Below are positions 32,992 through 43,374 of a DNA stretch of 64,000 bases, piece by piece. Numbering within the stretch: position 1 is the stretch's first letter; every line of letters starts with the position of its first letter. Origin of the DNA: RPQJ01 sp963748985 (GTDB lineage Bacteria; Pseudomonadota; Gammaproteobacteria; Steroidobacterales; Steroidobacteraceae); contig CAVVKQ010000002.1 in the NCBI GenBank assembly GCA_963748985.1, positions 84,052 through 148,051 of the forward strand, given 5' to 3'. The position numbers were made by a program, and so were the translations under genes. The notes beneath the pieces were generated by a model. That model did no database searches. It was not told where the DNA came from and was given only the letters and a program-made list of their open reading frames with translations.

Positions 32992-34866
32992 TCAGCCCGT
33001 CGCGGCAGTGCGCGGCGCGGCGATTGATACGTCGTCATCTGCGTCCTCGCCGAGGAATCCGCCGCTCTGGTGCGCCCACAGGCGTGCGTACAGTCCGCCT
33101 TGTTCCAGCAGTGAGCGGTGATCGCCTTCTTCGACGATGCGACCCCTGTCCATGACGACGAGACGGTCCATGGCCGCGATCGTGGACAGGCGGTGCGCGA
33201 TGGCTACGACGGTCTTGCCTTCCATGAGCCGGTAGAGGCTCTGCTGGATCGCGTTCTCGACCTCACTGTCGAGTGCGCTCGTCGCCTCGTCGAGCAGCAG
33301 GATCGGCGCATCTTTCAACATGACGCGCGCGATCGCGATGCGTTGGCGCTGGCCGCCGCTAAGTTTCACGCCGCGCTCGCCGACGTGCGCGTCGTAACCG
33401 CGTCGGCCCTTGACGTCGGACAGGCTCTCGATGAATTCGTGCGCCTCGGCGCGCCTGGCTGCCGCGATCATCGTGTCGTCTCCGGCATCGGGCCGTCCGT
33501 AGACGATGTTGTCCCGCACCGAACGGTGCAGCAGCGACGTGTCCTGGGTGACCATCCCGATCTGCGCGCGCAGGCTGTCCTGGGTTACGTGTGAAATACT
33601 CTGCCCGTCGATCAGGATCGCGCCCTGCTCGACGTCGTAGAAGCGCAGCAGCAGGTTGACGATCGTGCTCTTGCCGGCGCCGGACCGCCCGACCAGGCCG
33701 ATCTTCTCGCCCGGCCGGATGTGCAGGCTCAGGTCGTCCACGACGGCGCGCTGGCCGCCGTAGGCAAACGTGACGTGCTCGAAGGTGATCTCGCCGCGTG
33801 TGACTTGAAGCGGCTGTGCATCCGGCGCGTCGACCACCGCATGCGCGCGGGACAAGGTGCGCATGCCGTCCTCGACCGTGCCCACGTGTTCGAACAGCGA
33901 GGCGACTTCCCACATGATCCAGTGCGCGAGGCCGTTCAGGCGCAGCGCCATGGCGCTCGCGGCGGCGACGGCGCCCACGCCCACTTCGCCCTGCACCCAC
34001 AGCCACAGGGCCACGCCGGCGGTGGCAGCGATCAACACCATGCTGAGCACGTGGTTGGTGATCTCGAACCCGCTCACCAGGCGGCCCTGGGCGTAGGCCG
34101 TCTGCATGAATTCCTGCATCGAGGCGCGCGCGAAGCTCGCTTCGCGGCTCGCATGCGAGAACAGCTTCACCGTCGCGACGTTGGTGTAGGCGTCGGTCAC
34201 GCGCCCGGTCATCAGGGAGCGCGCGTCCGCCTGTGCCGCGGCGACTTTCCCCAGGCGCGGCACGAAGTAGACCAGGCTCACCGAGTACAGCGCGAGCCAG
34301 CCGACAAAGGGGGCGAGCATGCGCAGGTCGAACGTCCCTACGATCGCGAGCATGGTCACGAAGTAGATGACGATGAACGCGAGGATGTCCGTGGCGGTGA
34401 GCCAGGCGTCGCGCACGGCGAGCGCCGTCTGCATCACCTTGGTCGCGACGCGGCCCGCGAACTCGTCCTGGTAGAAGCTCATGCTCTGGCCGAGCATCAG
34501 CCGGTGGAAGTTCCAGCGCAGCCGCATCGGGAAATTCGCGAACAACACCTGGTACTTGAGCAGGGCGAACAGTCCGACGACCAGCGGGCTGACAGCCAGG
34601 ACCCCGATCAACAGCAGGAAGTTCTGACGCTGCGTAGCCCAGAGCCGGGAGGGTTCGATATTTGCCAGCCAGTCGACGAGCTGCCCGAGCATCGCGAACA
34701 GCATGGCCTCGAACGCGCCGATGACGGCGGTGCAGAGCGTCATCAGCAGGATGTACGGTCGCAGGCCGGCCGAGGACTGCCACAGGAAGGCAAAGAACGT
34801 GCGCGGCGGGGTAGCCGGCTTGGTGTCGGGATAGGTTTCGACCAGGCGTTCGAAGCGACGGAACAC
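32992..34866 (-). CDS. ABC exporter with fused permease and ATPase (MsbA-like)
   Basis: A 624-aa half-transporter that dimerises to pump a hydrophobic or peptide substrate out of the cytoplasm. The N-terminal half has six membrane segments (ILLMTLCTAVIGAFEAMLFA; NFLLLIGVLAVSPLVVGLFA; ILAFIVIYFVTMLAIVG; VLSMVLIAATAGVALWLWVQ). The C-terminal ATPase has Walker A GLVGRSGAGKSTIVNL, Q-loop GMVTQDTSLL, signature GVKLSGGQRQRI, Walker B ILLLDEATSALDSE and H-loop IAHRLST. Start: GTG 34866 with AGGAG seven bases upstream, followed by FRRFERLVETYPDTKPATP. It matches the group often labelled MsbA- or lipid A export-like; the substrate cannot be fixed. It diverges from the DUF2868 gene with only 96 bp between starts. 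Confidence 0.88.
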   Translation of the reverse strand: MFRRFERLVETYPDTKPATPPRTFFAFLWQSSAGLRPYILLMTLCTAVIGAFEAMLFAMLGQLVDWLANIEPSRLWATQRQNFLLLIGVLAVSPLVVGLFALLKYQVLFANFPMRLRWNFHRLMLGQSMSFYQDEFAGRVATKVMQTALAVRDAWLTATDILAFIVIYFVTMLAIVGTFDLRMLAPFVGWLALYSVSLVYFVPRLGKVAAAQADARSLMTGRVTDAYTNVATVKLFSHASREASFARASMQEFMQTAYAQGRLVSGFEITNHVLSMVLIAATAGVALWLWVQGEVGVGAVAAASAMALRLNGLAHWIMWEVASLFEHVGTVEDGMRTLSRAHAVVDAPDAQPLQVTRGEITFEHVTFAYGGQRAVVDDLSLHIRPGEKIGLVGRSGAGKSTIVNLLLRFYDVEQGAILIDGQSISHVTQDSLRAQIGMVTQDTSLLHRSVRDNIVYGRPDAGDDTMIAAARRAEAHEFIESLSDVKGRRGYDAHVGERGVKLSGGQRQRIAIARVMLKDAPILLLDEATSALDSEVENAIQQSLYRLMEGKTVVAIAHRLSTIAAMDRLVVMDRGRIVEEGDHRSLLEQGGLYARLWAHQSGGFLGEDADDDVSIAAPRTAATG

Positions 34867-34962
34867 GGCGGGACTCCTCGGCCGCGCAAAATACCACGGG
34901 CCTTGTGGCAGCGAGGTCTTGCTAGACTGGCCGCCGGGGAAAAAGCTGAGGAAGACCGTGGT

Positions 34963-36513
34963 TTGAGCCCAATTAACGACGCGAATTCCCTGCGCTCGAT
35001 CCTGCTGGTCAAGAATGTCGAGGAGCAGGACCCGGACGGCTCGGTCCTGCCGCTCGCCGAGCGCGATGCCGCGACGCGCGATGCATTGCGTCGACACCCG
35101 GCCGGCAACGGTGATCGTGCGGTTCACGCCTGGCAGGTGCTGGCAACGCGAGCCGACTCGTTGCGGGCGAAACTGGCGGAGCGCCACCCCGTCGTTACAC
35201 GGGCGGTCGGCCTCGAATCGCAACTCGCGGGCGTGGGCGGGCTTGTCCTGCTCGCCGCGTTCGGGCTGGGTCTCGCGCTGTCGCTTCTCGACAGCCGCGT
35301 GCGGATCGAGATCCTGGCGTTCCCCCTGCTTGGCGTTGTGCTGTGGAACCTGGTCGTCTACGCAGTGCTGGCTGTGTCGTCACTGCGCCGCGAACCTGCC
35401 CCGTCGGCAGGTGCCACTTCGATGTTGCCCGATTGGACCTTGTGGCCTGCGCGTTGGACCTGGCAGCGTGCGTCGAAGCTGATCAGGCGGTCTTCCTTCT
35501 ATCACCGGCCGCTGTCGGCGGCGCTGCGCCGCTTCTCCGACGAATGGTGGCCCATCGCCCAGCCGCTGCTCGTGTGGCAGGGCAAGCGCCTGTTTCATTT
35601 CGGCTCGGCAGTCGTCGCGCTCGGCCTGATTGCCGGTCTTTATCTGCGCGGCATTGCGCTCGAGTACCGCGCCGGTTGGGAGAGCACGTTCCTCGGGGCA
35701 GAACAGGTTCGCGCACTGCTCGGTCTGATCTACGGTCCGGCTACTGCAGTTACCGGCATTGAGTTGCCCGCGGATGACACCGCGGTGGCATCGCTGCACT
35801 GGCGCAACGGCGAGGGCGGCGGTCCTGCGGCGCCGTGGATCCATCTCATGGCTGCCACCGCCATTCTTTACGTCGTCGTGCCTCGCTTGCTGCTGGCGCT
35901 GACGGCGACACTGCGCCTGGCGCGCGCCAGCAAACGACTGGCGGCCCCGGAATCGTTGCTGCCCTATGCGCGACGCGTCCTCGGTGGCAGCGATGCTGCC
36001 TTGCCCACGCAAACGGCGCGGCTGACCTGCTACGCCTACCAGCCCGCCATAACTTCGGAGCAAGGCGTGCAGCGTGTATTGCGTGCGGCCTTCGGTGCGG
36101 ATACCCGGATCGAATTCGCGCCTGTAGTTGCTTACGGCGACGAAGACAGCTTCAGCACGCCCGCCAGCGGTGACGCGAGTGATCTCGAGACCCTGCTCTT
36201 CAGCCTCGCCGCCACGCCCGAGATCGAGAACCACGGACGGATCCTGCAGCTGGCGCAGGACCGCTGGGCGCGCTCCAAGGCCGGCTCACGCTGGCTCGTC
36301 CTCGTCGACGAAGCCCCGTACCTCGCCCGTTTCGGTGGCGATGCCTCGCTAGCCGCCCGGATTGAGCAGCGCCGCTCGGCATGGCGCGACTTCGTCCGCG
36401 CGCACGGGTTCGAGGCGTGCACGCTGGATTTCGGTTCGATCCCTGCCGGAAGCGAGGTGCCCCAGGCAATCGTCGATCTGGTGCTTCGCAGTTGCCGGCG
36501 TGCAGCCGCATGA
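34963..36513 (+). CDS. DUF2868 membrane protein, partner of the DUF3482 GTPase
   Basis: A 516-aa inner-membrane protein of the DUF2868 family. Four hydrophobic segments: GVGGLVLLAAFGLGLALSLL, LLGVVLWNLVVYAVLAVSSL, GSAVVALGLIAGLYLRGIAL, and LMAATAILYVVVPRLLLALT. Soluble domains lie before and after; the C-terminal one includes WLVLVDEAPYLARFGGD and ends in RRAAA. The start is TTG 34963 (LSPINDANSLRSILLV) with GAGGAA at 34948-34953; no ATG or GTG is better placed. The stop overlaps the ATG of the DUF3482 gene (ATGA), a conserved pairing of these families in proteobacteria. The joint role is unknown; the arrangement suggests a membrane complex controlled by a GTPase. Confidence 0.8.
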   Translation: MSPINDANSLRSILLVKNVEEQDPDGSVLPLAERDAATRDALRRHPAGNGDRAVHAWQVLATRADSLRAKLAERHPVVTRAVGLESQLAGVGGLVLLAAFGLGLALSLLDSRVRIEILAFPLLGVVLWNLVVYAVLAVSSLRREPAPSAGATSMLPDWTLWPARWTWQRASKLIRRSSFYHRPLSAALRRFSDEWWPIAQPLLVWQGKRLFHFGSAVVALGLIAGLYLRGIALEYRAGWESTFLGAEQVRALLGLIYGPATAVTGIELPADDTAVASLHWRNGEGGGPAAPWIHLMAATAILYVVVPRLLLALTATLRLARASKRLAAPESLLPYARRVLGGSDAALPTQTARLTCYAYQPAITSEQGVQRVLRAAFGADTRIEFAPVVAYGDEDSFSTPASGDASDLETLLFSLAATPEIENHGRILQLAQDRWARSKAGSRWLVLVDEAPYLARFGGDASLAARIEQRRSAWRDFVRAHGFEACTLDFGSIPAGSEVPQAIVDLVLRSCRRAAA

Positions 36514-37999
36514 GCGATTCCGTCACGACCGTCAGCCTCGCCTTGCTGTCGCACACGAACGTCGGCAAGACGACGCTGGCACGCACGCTGCTGCGGCGTG
36601 ACATCGGCGCCGTAATGGACCGCGCCCACGTCACCGAGGTCGCCGAATCGCACGTCCTGATGCGCAGCCCGGCGGGCGATGAGCTGGTGTTGTGGGATAC
36701 GCCCGGGTTCGGCGACAGCGTGCGCCTGCAGCGGCGACTGGCAGCGAGCGGCCAGCCCGTTGGCTGGTTTCTCTCGCAGGTGTGGGATCGGTTCGCGGAC
36801 CGTGCGTTCTGGTGCAGCCAGCAGGCGATGCGAGCGGCGCGCGATTCGGCGGACGTCGTGCTGTACGTCGTCAACGCGACCGAAGATCCGACCACCGCCG
36901 GTTACGTCGAGCCGGAACTGCACATCCTCGACTGGCTCGGCAAGCCGACGCTCGTGCTGTTGAATCAAGTCGGCACCCGCCTCGACACCGCGCTCGAACG
37001 ACAGCTGACTGAAGAGTGGAGCGCGGTGCTGCGGCCGCACGCTGCAGCAGGTGCGCGCCGGGTGATGACTTTCGATGCCTTCGCACGCTGCTGGCTGCAG
37101 GAGCACGCGCTGCTCGACGCCATTGCCGATTGCCTGGACGAGCGGCAACGCCCTGCGTTCGAACGGATCGTCGAGGCATGGCGTGATCGTGACCTCGATG
37201 TGCTGCGGCAGAGCGCGGCCGTCATTGGCCGGCAATTGCATGGTCTCGCGCGCGATACGGTGCAACTCCCGGACGCCAGGCTCGCGGATAAGGTGAGCCG
37301 CGCGTTGCAGGGCGGTGCGACCGACGCGCTCGGCGTCGAGGAATCGCGTGCCCGCCAGGACATGCTCGATCGGCTCGATGATTCCGTGCGCGCCTGCACC
37401 GCAGAACTCGTCGCGCTGCACGGCCTCACCGGCACGGCCAGCGAAGACATCCTGCGACAGGTCACGACGGGATTCGAAACACGGCGCGCGCCGGACGCCG
37501 ACAAGGCCGGCCTTTGGGGCGGTCTCGTCACCGGTGCGCTCGGCGGTCTGGCGGCGGACGTGGCTGCCGGTGGGCTGACGTTCGGAGCAGGCGCGATTCT
37601 CGGTGGCATCGCCGGCGCACTCGGGGCGCGCAAGCTCACGCAACGTTACAACGAGGAACGCGGGCTCGCTGGCGGTACGGTACGCTGGTCAGACGAGTTC
37701 CTGGACGCGCGGCTCGGTGCGGCGGTCATCCGTTACCTCGCAGTCGCGCATTTTGGCCGCGGTCGCGGCGACTTTGCCGCCAGTGATCCGGCGCCGCGCT
37801 GGCAAGCCGTCGTCTCCGCCGCGCTCGCACGACATGCGGCGGGGCGCGGGACCCTGTGGTCGGGGCGCGACAGGAAAATGCGTCGCACGCGCATCTCGAT
37901 CCGGTCATTCTCACCCTGCTTGCCGATGTGCTGACGCAGCTTTATCCCGAGCCTGCGGCATTCTTTCGTGGCAGGCTCGCGTCGACGGCGCAGCGCGAG

Positions 38000-38014
<15 letters not shown>
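36510..38014 (+). CDS. DUF3482 GTPase, with an apparent -1 frameshift near 37865
   Basis: A TRAFAC-class GTPase of about 500 aa. N-terminal G1 loop LLSHTNVGKTTLARTLL (about residues 12-28), G3 motif VLWDTPGFGDS, and a G4-like LLNQVGT. A Gly/Ala-rich membrane-active segment (LWGGLVTGALGGLAADVAAG, GLTFGAGAILGGIAGALGAR) lies near 340-375, as in the family. The literal frame ends at 37934 in an unlikely tail (KMRRTRISIRSFSPCLPMC). From 37862 another frame reads GARQENASHAHLDPVILTLL, then ADVLTQLYPEPAAFFRGRLA to TGA 38012, which looks like the true C-terminus. One base is missing near 37840-37870. The repaired gene would overlap the convergent hydrolase by 15 bases. Start ATG 36510 overlaps the DUF2868 stop. 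Confidence 0.8.
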
Positions 38015-38899
<885 letters not shown>

Positions 38900-38912
38900 C
38901 CTGGTCAGCTTG

Positions 38913-39611
38913 CTACTTGCCCTTTTCTTCCACGGGGGTGGCCATGGCGCCGAGCAGCTCGACGTCGAACAGCAGCACCTGGTTCGCGAGGGGGCCGTTC
39001 GACCCGTACGCGAGCTCGGGCGGGATGGCGAGCTGGGCTTTGGTGCCGACCTTCATCAGCTGCAATGCCTCGGTCCATCCCGGGATCACACCCGCGACGG
39101 GGAACGTCGCCGGCTGGCCGCGCTTGTAGGAGCTGTCGAACTCGGTGCCGTCGACGAGCGTGCCCTTGTAATGCACGGTGACGGTGTCAGTTGCGGCCGG
39201 CGTCTTGCCGGTGCCGGCCGTGACGATCTGGTATTGCAGACCGCTGGCCGTCGTTATTACGCCGGACTTCACGGCGTTCGCGGCGAGGTAGGCCTTGCCG
39301 GCCGCGGCCGCCTTCTCGCTGGCCGCTGCCTGGTCCTTTTCGCGCTGTGCGCCGACCTTCTGCTGCAGAGCCGCGAGCGCGGCACCCATTTCCTCTTCCG
39401 AGAGCTTCGCCTTGCCGCCGGTGCGGCCGTCTTCGACGCCCTTCAGCAGGTCCTGCGGGCGCGGCTCGATCGCGACCAGGTCGCGCCCGAGCTGATACCC
39501 CAGCGCGTACTGCATGCGCGCGGCTTCGTCCATGGCGGGCTCGGCTGCCAGCACCGACGTGGCGAGCGTGGAGGCGAGGATGAGCGTGGCGCAGGTGGGA
39601 ATCAGTCGCAT
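38913..39611 (-). CDS. FKBP-type peptidyl-prolyl isomerase, exported (FklB/Mip-like)
   Basis: A 232-aa periplasmic foldase. Signal peptide MRLIPTCATLILASTLATSV. An N-terminal helical dimerisation domain (MQYALGYQLGRDLVAIEP) is followed by a long helix (AALAALQQKVGAQREKDQAA). The C-terminal FKBP domain contains GVITTASGLQYQIVTAGTGK, VTVHYKGTLVDGTEFDSSY, VIPGWTEALQLMKVGTKAQL and PPELAYGSNG, including the Asp, Phe, Trp and Tyr that line the active pocket. GAGG (complement of 39620-39623) is eight bases from ATG 39611, so that start is preferred over ATG 39617. It shares the strand with the hydrolase downstream and is divergent from the CDP-alcohol phosphotransferase. Confidence 0.92.
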   Translation of the reverse strand: MRLIPTCATLILASTLATSVLAAEPAMDEAARMQYALGYQLGRDLVAIEPRPQDLLKGVEDGRTGGKAKLSEEEMGAALAALQQKVGAQREKDQAAASEKAAAAGKAYLAANAVKSGVITTASGLQYQIVTAGTGKTPAATDTVTVHYKGTLVDGTEFDSSYKRGQPATFPVAGVIPGWTEALQLMKVGTKAQLAIPPELAYGSNGPLANQVLLFDVELLGAMATPVEEKGK

Positions 39612-39711
39612 GAGCATTGCCTCGGGGCGGAGGGGGAAGCGCGCGATCTTACTGGGGCTGCTTGCGGTTGTCCCCGATTTCGCGCGGCCTTTCCCGGTCG
39701 AAACTTCGCGG

Positions 39712-40332
39712 ATGAGCTCCCCGTGTACCGCGCGCCATACGGTCTGGCGACACGTGCCGAATACCCTGAGCCTGGCTCGGATCGTCTGCGCGCCGGTACT
39801 CGTACTGATGGCGGTAGTGGGCGAGCAGTCGATCTATACGTGGGTGCTGGTGCCGGCACTCCTGACGGACGCCGCGGATGGCTGGATCGCCCGCGGTTTC
39901 AGACTGCAGTCCAAATTCGGGGCGCAGCTCGATTCGCTCGGGGATTCGCTCGTCTGGTGCGCGGGCCTGGCCGGGCTGTTCGCGTTTCAGCGCGATGTAA
40001 TCGCGGCTCATCGCTGGTTGATCGGCGCGGTGGTTGCGGGCTGGATGCTCGAAAACATGCTCGCCTGGCTGCGCTATGGTCGGCTGTCCAGTTTTCATAC
40101 GGTGCTGTCGAAAGTCGCCGGTGTCCTGCTCAGCATCTACATCGGGGTCCTGTTCCTGTTCAGCCACTGGAGCTGGCTGCTGTGGCTCGCCGCCTCGGCC
40201 AGCCTGCTGGCGAGCGCCGAAGAACTATGGCTGCTTGCCTTGCTCCCGCAGTGGCGCGCGGACGTGAAAGGGGTCTGGTGGGTACACCCGGTGCGGATTC
40301 CACGGAGGCCGCGCCGGTGGCCAACGTCCTAG
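39712..40332 (+). CDS. CDP-alcohol phosphatidyltransferase-family membrane protein
   Basis: A 206-aa inner-membrane enzyme that transfers a phosphoalcohol head group to an alcohol acceptor, releasing CMP. The catalytic signature DG-x2-AR-x8-G-x3-D-x3-D is intact: DGWIARGFRLQSKFG followed by AQLDSLGD (about residues 56-77). Six membrane segments are visible, and the N-terminus HVPNTLSLARIVCAPVLVLM is typical of PgsA/PssA relatives. Start ATG 39712; a GTG at 39754 (VPNTLSLAR) gives a length and start nearer the PgsA family and cannot be excluded. Whether it makes phosphatidylglycerophosphate, phosphatidylinositol phosphate or another lipid is not clear from sequence. Confidence 0.82.
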   Translation: MSSPCTARHTVWRHVPNTLSLARIVCAPVLVLMAVVGEQSIYTWVLVPALLTDAADGWIARGFRLQSKFGAQLDSLGDSLVWCAGLAGLFAFQRDVIAAHRWLIGAVVAGWMLENMLAWLRYGRLSSFHTVLSKVAGVLLSIYIGVLFLFSHWSWLLWLAASASLLASAEELWLLALLPQWRADVKGVWWVHPVRIPRRPRRWPTS

Positions 40333-40356
40333 GCTAGCCCGACGGCCGGGATACCC

Positions 40357-41721
40357 ATGAAGACAATCATCGAGCCCTTTCGCATCAAGACCGTCGAGCC
40401 GATCCGGCTCACGACCAGGGACGAACGCGTCGAGTTGCTGCGCCGCGCGCACTGGAACCTGTTCGCGCTCCATTCGGACGACGTGATCATCGACCTGCTG
40501 ACCGATTCAGGCACCAGCGCCATGAGCGCGGAACAGTGGGCCGCGGTCATGCGCGGGGACGAATCCTACGCTGGCTCTCCGTCCTACTATCGCTTCGAGT
40601 CCGCGGTGCGCGAGTTGATGCCGTTTCGCCACATCATCCCGACACATCAGGGCCGTGCGGCAGAAGCGATCCTGTTCTCGATCGTTGGCGGACCCGGCCG
40701 GATCGTGCCATCGAACACGCACTTCGACACGACACGCGGCAACATCGAGGCGACCGGCGCGGAAGCCGTGGACTTCGTCATCGCCGAAGCCCATGACCCG
40801 ACCAATCGGCACCCCTTCAAAGGCAACATGGAAGTCGCCCGGCTCGAAGCCCTGCTCGCCAGGTTCGCGGATCGCGTGCCGCTCGTGATGCTGACGCTCA
40901 CCAACAATGCGGGCGGCGGCCAGCCCGTCAGCCTGGAGAACGTTCGCGCCGTAGCCGAGGTGGCGCACCGCCACGGCAAGCCGCTGGTCATCGATGCCTG
41001 CCGCTTCGCCGAGAACGCGTGGTTCATCAAGTGCCGGGAGCCGGGCCAGGCGGCACGTTCGGTCACCGACATCGTGCGTGACGTGTTCGCCGCCGCGGAC
41101 GGCATGACCATGAGCGCCAAGAAGGACGCGTTCGCCAACATCGGCGGCTGGCTCGCCCTCAATGACGACGAGCTCGCGGCGGCAGCGCGCAACCGGCTCA
41201 TCCTGACCGAGGGATTTCCCACCTATGGCGGCCTGGCCGGCCGCGACCTCGACGCGATCGCCGTCGGGCTGCGCGAGATCGTCGACGAGCAGTACCTGCG
41301 CTATCGCGTGCGCACCAACGAATACATTGGCGAGAAGCTCATGGCGCTCGGTGTCCCGATCATCCAGCCGGTCGGCGGGCACGCGGTGTTCGTCGACGCG
41401 AAGCAGTTCCTGCCGCACATCCCGCCACTGCAGTATCCGGGCCAGGCGCTGGCCGTCGCGCTGTACGAGCGTGGTGGCATCCGGGCATGCGAGATCGGCA
41501 CCGTGATGTTCGGGCTCAAGCCCGACGGGACCGAGGTTGCGGCCGACGCTGAGTTGGTGCGCCTGGCAATGCCGCGCCGCGTGTATACGCAGTCGCATGC
41601 CGACTACGTCGTCGAGGTATTCGAGGAGATCGTGACGCAGCGCGAGCAGCTGCGCGGATTGCGGATCGAGCAGCAGCCGGCGCAGCTGCGGCACTTCACT
41701 GCGCAGTTCGCTCCGCTGTGA
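40357..41721 (+). CDS. tnaA: Tryptophanase (beta-eliminating lyase)
   Basis: PLP enzyme of 454 aa that splits tryptophan to indole, pyruvate and ammonia. The PLP-lysine is in TMSAKKDAFANIGGW (about residue 255). EPFRIKTVEPIRLTTRDERV at the start, IIDLLTDSGTSAMS, IIPTHQGRAAEAIL, EGFPTYGGLAGRD and LRHFTAQF are shared with tryptophanase and tyrosine phenol-lyase. The region IRACEIGTVMFGL has Ile where tyrosine phenol-lyase has the Arg that reads the phenol, so tryptophanase is preferred. No TnaC-like leader peptide with the usual Trp codon is evident upstream and no tryptophan permease is next to it. It could serve indole signalling or amino-acid catabolism. Confidence 0.88.
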   Translation: MKTIIEPFRIKTVEPIRLTTRDERVELLRRAHWNLFALHSDDVIIDLLTDSGTSAMSAEQWAAVMRGDESYAGSPSYYRFESAVRELMPFRHIIPTHQGRAAEAILFSIVGGPGRIVPSNTHFDTTRGNIEATGAEAVDFVIAEAHDPTNRHPFKGNMEVARLEALLARFADRVPLVMLTLTNNAGGGQPVSLENVRAVAEVAHRHGKPLVIDACRFAENAWFIKCREPGQAARSVTDIVRDVFAAADGMTMSAKKDAFANIGGWLALNDDELAAAARNRLILTEGFPTYGGLAGRDLDAIAVGLREIVDEQYLRYRVRTNEYIGEKLMALGVPIIQPVGGHAVFVDAKQFLPHIPPLQYPGQALAVALYERGGIRACEIGTVMFGLKPDGTEVAADAELVRLAMPRRVYTQSHADYVVEVFEEIVTQREQLRGLRIEQQPAQLRHFTAQFAPL

Positions 41722-41746
41722 ATCTGTAGCGGATTCCACGTTGGCA

Positions 41747-41760
41747 GCGAGGGGCCTCGC
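41747..41760 (+). terminator. Weak terminator-like hairpin after tnaA
   Basis: GCGAG pairs with CTCGC around GGGC (41747-41760), followed by GG and TTTA. It lies 25 bases after the tnaA stop and before ppk2. The stem is short and the T-run is only three bases, so support is weak. Confidence 0.3.
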
Positions 41761-41816
41761 GGTTTAGTCTGAAAGACCACGGTTCACAGCCATTTCTTCC
41801 CTGCCAGCCCACCGTC

Positions 41817-43001
41817 ATGGACACCAAGAAGCCGACTTCCACCCGTCGCAAGCCCCGCGCTGATGCATCTCGCCCGAAATCGAGGCGGTCGTCCCGGACG
41901 ATGGCGCGCACCGCCGCCAAAGGCGACATTGCGCCGCACCTGACCGCGAATGGCATCGAGCGATTCTCGGTCAGCGAGGCCGTCGATGCGGCACACGAGT
42001 CGAAGGCGTTTGCCGTCGGCGACATCATGCGACGTGCATTGCAGGAGGGTCCGGCCTCGGCCAGCGAATCGCTGGAGGCGATTCTGGACGGCGCCTCGCC
42101 CGACGACGTCGATGCGCTGCGCAGGCTGCTGCTCCGTCGCGGCGACGAAGCGCGCGCACTGCGTCGCGCATCCGAGGACTCGGAGCTCTCCGAGGGGTGG
42201 CGCGACGGCGGCTACCCGTACCGCAACCTGATGTCGCGCAAGACTTACGAGCAGCACAAGTACCGCCTGCAGGTCGAGTTGCTGAAACTGCAGGCGTGGG
42301 TCAAGGACACCGGCGCCAGGGTCGTGATCCTGTTCGAGGGGCGCGATGCAGCGGGCAAGGGCGGCACGATCAAGCGCTTCATGGAGCATCTGAACCCACG
42401 TGGCGCCCGCGTCGTCGCGCTCGAGAAGCCGAGCGAAGTCGAGCGCGGGCAGTGGTATTTCCAGCGCTATGTCTCCGAGTTGCCGACCGCCGGCGAAATC
42501 GTCCTGTTCGACCGTTCCTGGTACAACCGTGCGGGCGTCGAGCGGGTCATGGGGTTCTGCACGGACGATGAGTACGCCGAGTTCATGCGGCAGTGCCCGG
42601 AGTTCGAGCGCAACCTGGTGCGCAGCGGCATCCACGTGATCAAGTTCTGGTTCTCGGTCAGCCGGAAAGAGCAGCGCCGTCGCTTCAAGGAGCGCAAGTC
42701 GCACCCGCTCAAGCACTGGAAGCTCAGTCCCATCGACCTGGCCTCGCTCGACAAGTGGGACGAGTACACGACGGCCAAGGAATCGATGTTCTTCTACACC
42801 GATACCGCCGACTCGCCGTGGACCGTGATCAAGTCGGATTGCAAGAAGCGCGCGCGGTTGAACTCGATGCGGTACGTCCTGCACCGGTTGCCGTATTCGA
42901 ACAAGGACAGCGACCAGATCGGGCCGATCGACCCGCTGCTGGTCGGTCGTGCCAACGTGGTGTACGAGCGCGGCGAGCGGCACGCGATCGCGATGGCCTG
43001 A
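41817..43001 (+). CDS. ppk2: Polyphosphate kinase 2
   Basis: A 394-aa PPK2-family kinase that moves phosphate between polyphosphate and nucleotides (GDP/ADP to GTP/ATP). The catalytic domain begins near residue 125 (RDGGYPYRNLMSRKTYEQHK). Walker A is FEGRDAAGKGGTIKRFMEHL (about 172-191), the lid and Walker B region is LFDRSWYNRAGVERVMGFCT, and HVIKFWFSVSRKEQRRRFKE and PLKHWKLSPID are family motifs. The first about 120 residues are a variable, basic, helical extension (STRRKPRADASRPKSRRSSR) not seen in minimal class I PPK2. It stands alone between tnaA and gltBD with no ppk1 or ppx beside it. Confidence 0.9.
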   Translation: MDTKKPTSTRRKPRADASRPKSRRSSRTMARTAAKGDIAPHLTANGIERFSVSEAVDAAHESKAFAVGDIMRRALQEGPASASESLEAILDGASPDDVDALRRLLLRRGDEARALRRASEDSELSEGWRDGGYPYRNLMSRKTYEQHKYRLQVELLKLQAWVKDTGARVVILFEGRDAAGKGGTIKRFMEHLNPRGARVVALEKPSEVERGQWYFQRYVSELPTAGEIVLFDRSWYNRAGVERVMGFCTDDEYAEFMRQCPEFERNLVRSGIHVIKFWFSVSRKEQRRRFKERKSHPLKHWKLSPIDLASLDKWDEYTTAKESMFFYTDTADSPWTVIKSDCKKRARLNSMRYVLHRLPYSNKDSDQIGPIDPLLVGRANVVYERGERHAIAMA

Positions 43002-43100
43002 TCGCCGCGGCAGGGCAGATCTCTCAACGATTCCAGGACACTACGGCTGAGGCATCCTCGGGCGCTTCCACCCGATAGTCACGCCGCGGGACGGCACAAG

Positions 43101-43307
43101 TACGTCCCTGTAGCCTCCGCGCGCGCCGTCCATGGCGCGCGACGGCCCGCTGCGTGACCATCGGGAGGAATCACCGCGGACGCAATCACGTTCGGTGGAG
43201 TCGTTGCGTAGCTCGTGTGCGCATGCGATGCGGGTGGCGCGGTCCGGTTCTCCGAGGTGGGGGACCGTCACGCGCCATGGACGGCGCGTGCGAGCCTACA
43301 GGGAGTA
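43101..43307. repeat. Large intergenic inverted repeat
   Basis: Arms 43101-43139 and 43271-43307 are inverted copies: both contain CGCGCCGTCCATGGCGCG (or its complement) and a CCCTGTAG/CTACAGGG block, with a few differences between. The 131-base spacer holds no gene. The whole gap 43002-43374 is non-coding. The structure resembles dispersed REP/BIME-like palindromes. It lies between ppk2 and the gltD terminus, which converge, so a role in 3'-end stability of either mRNA is possible. Confidence 0.65.
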
Positions 43308-43374
43308 TTGCGTGTCCTCCGCCCTCGAGAGGGAACCGGATGTGTCGTATTGCCGCGCTATTCGGTCGCTTGTA

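Noticed and set aside
33721..34962. N-terminal extension of the DUF2868 frame into the ABC exporter
   Set aside because: The extended frame is antisense to clear exporter domains. The TTG at 34963 with GAGGAA upstream gives a normal-looking N-terminus.
40357..41721. Tyrosine phenol-lyase instead of tryptophanase
   Set aside because: The Arg that contacts the phenol in tyrosine phenol-lyase is replaced by Ile in IRACEIGT, as in tryptophanase.
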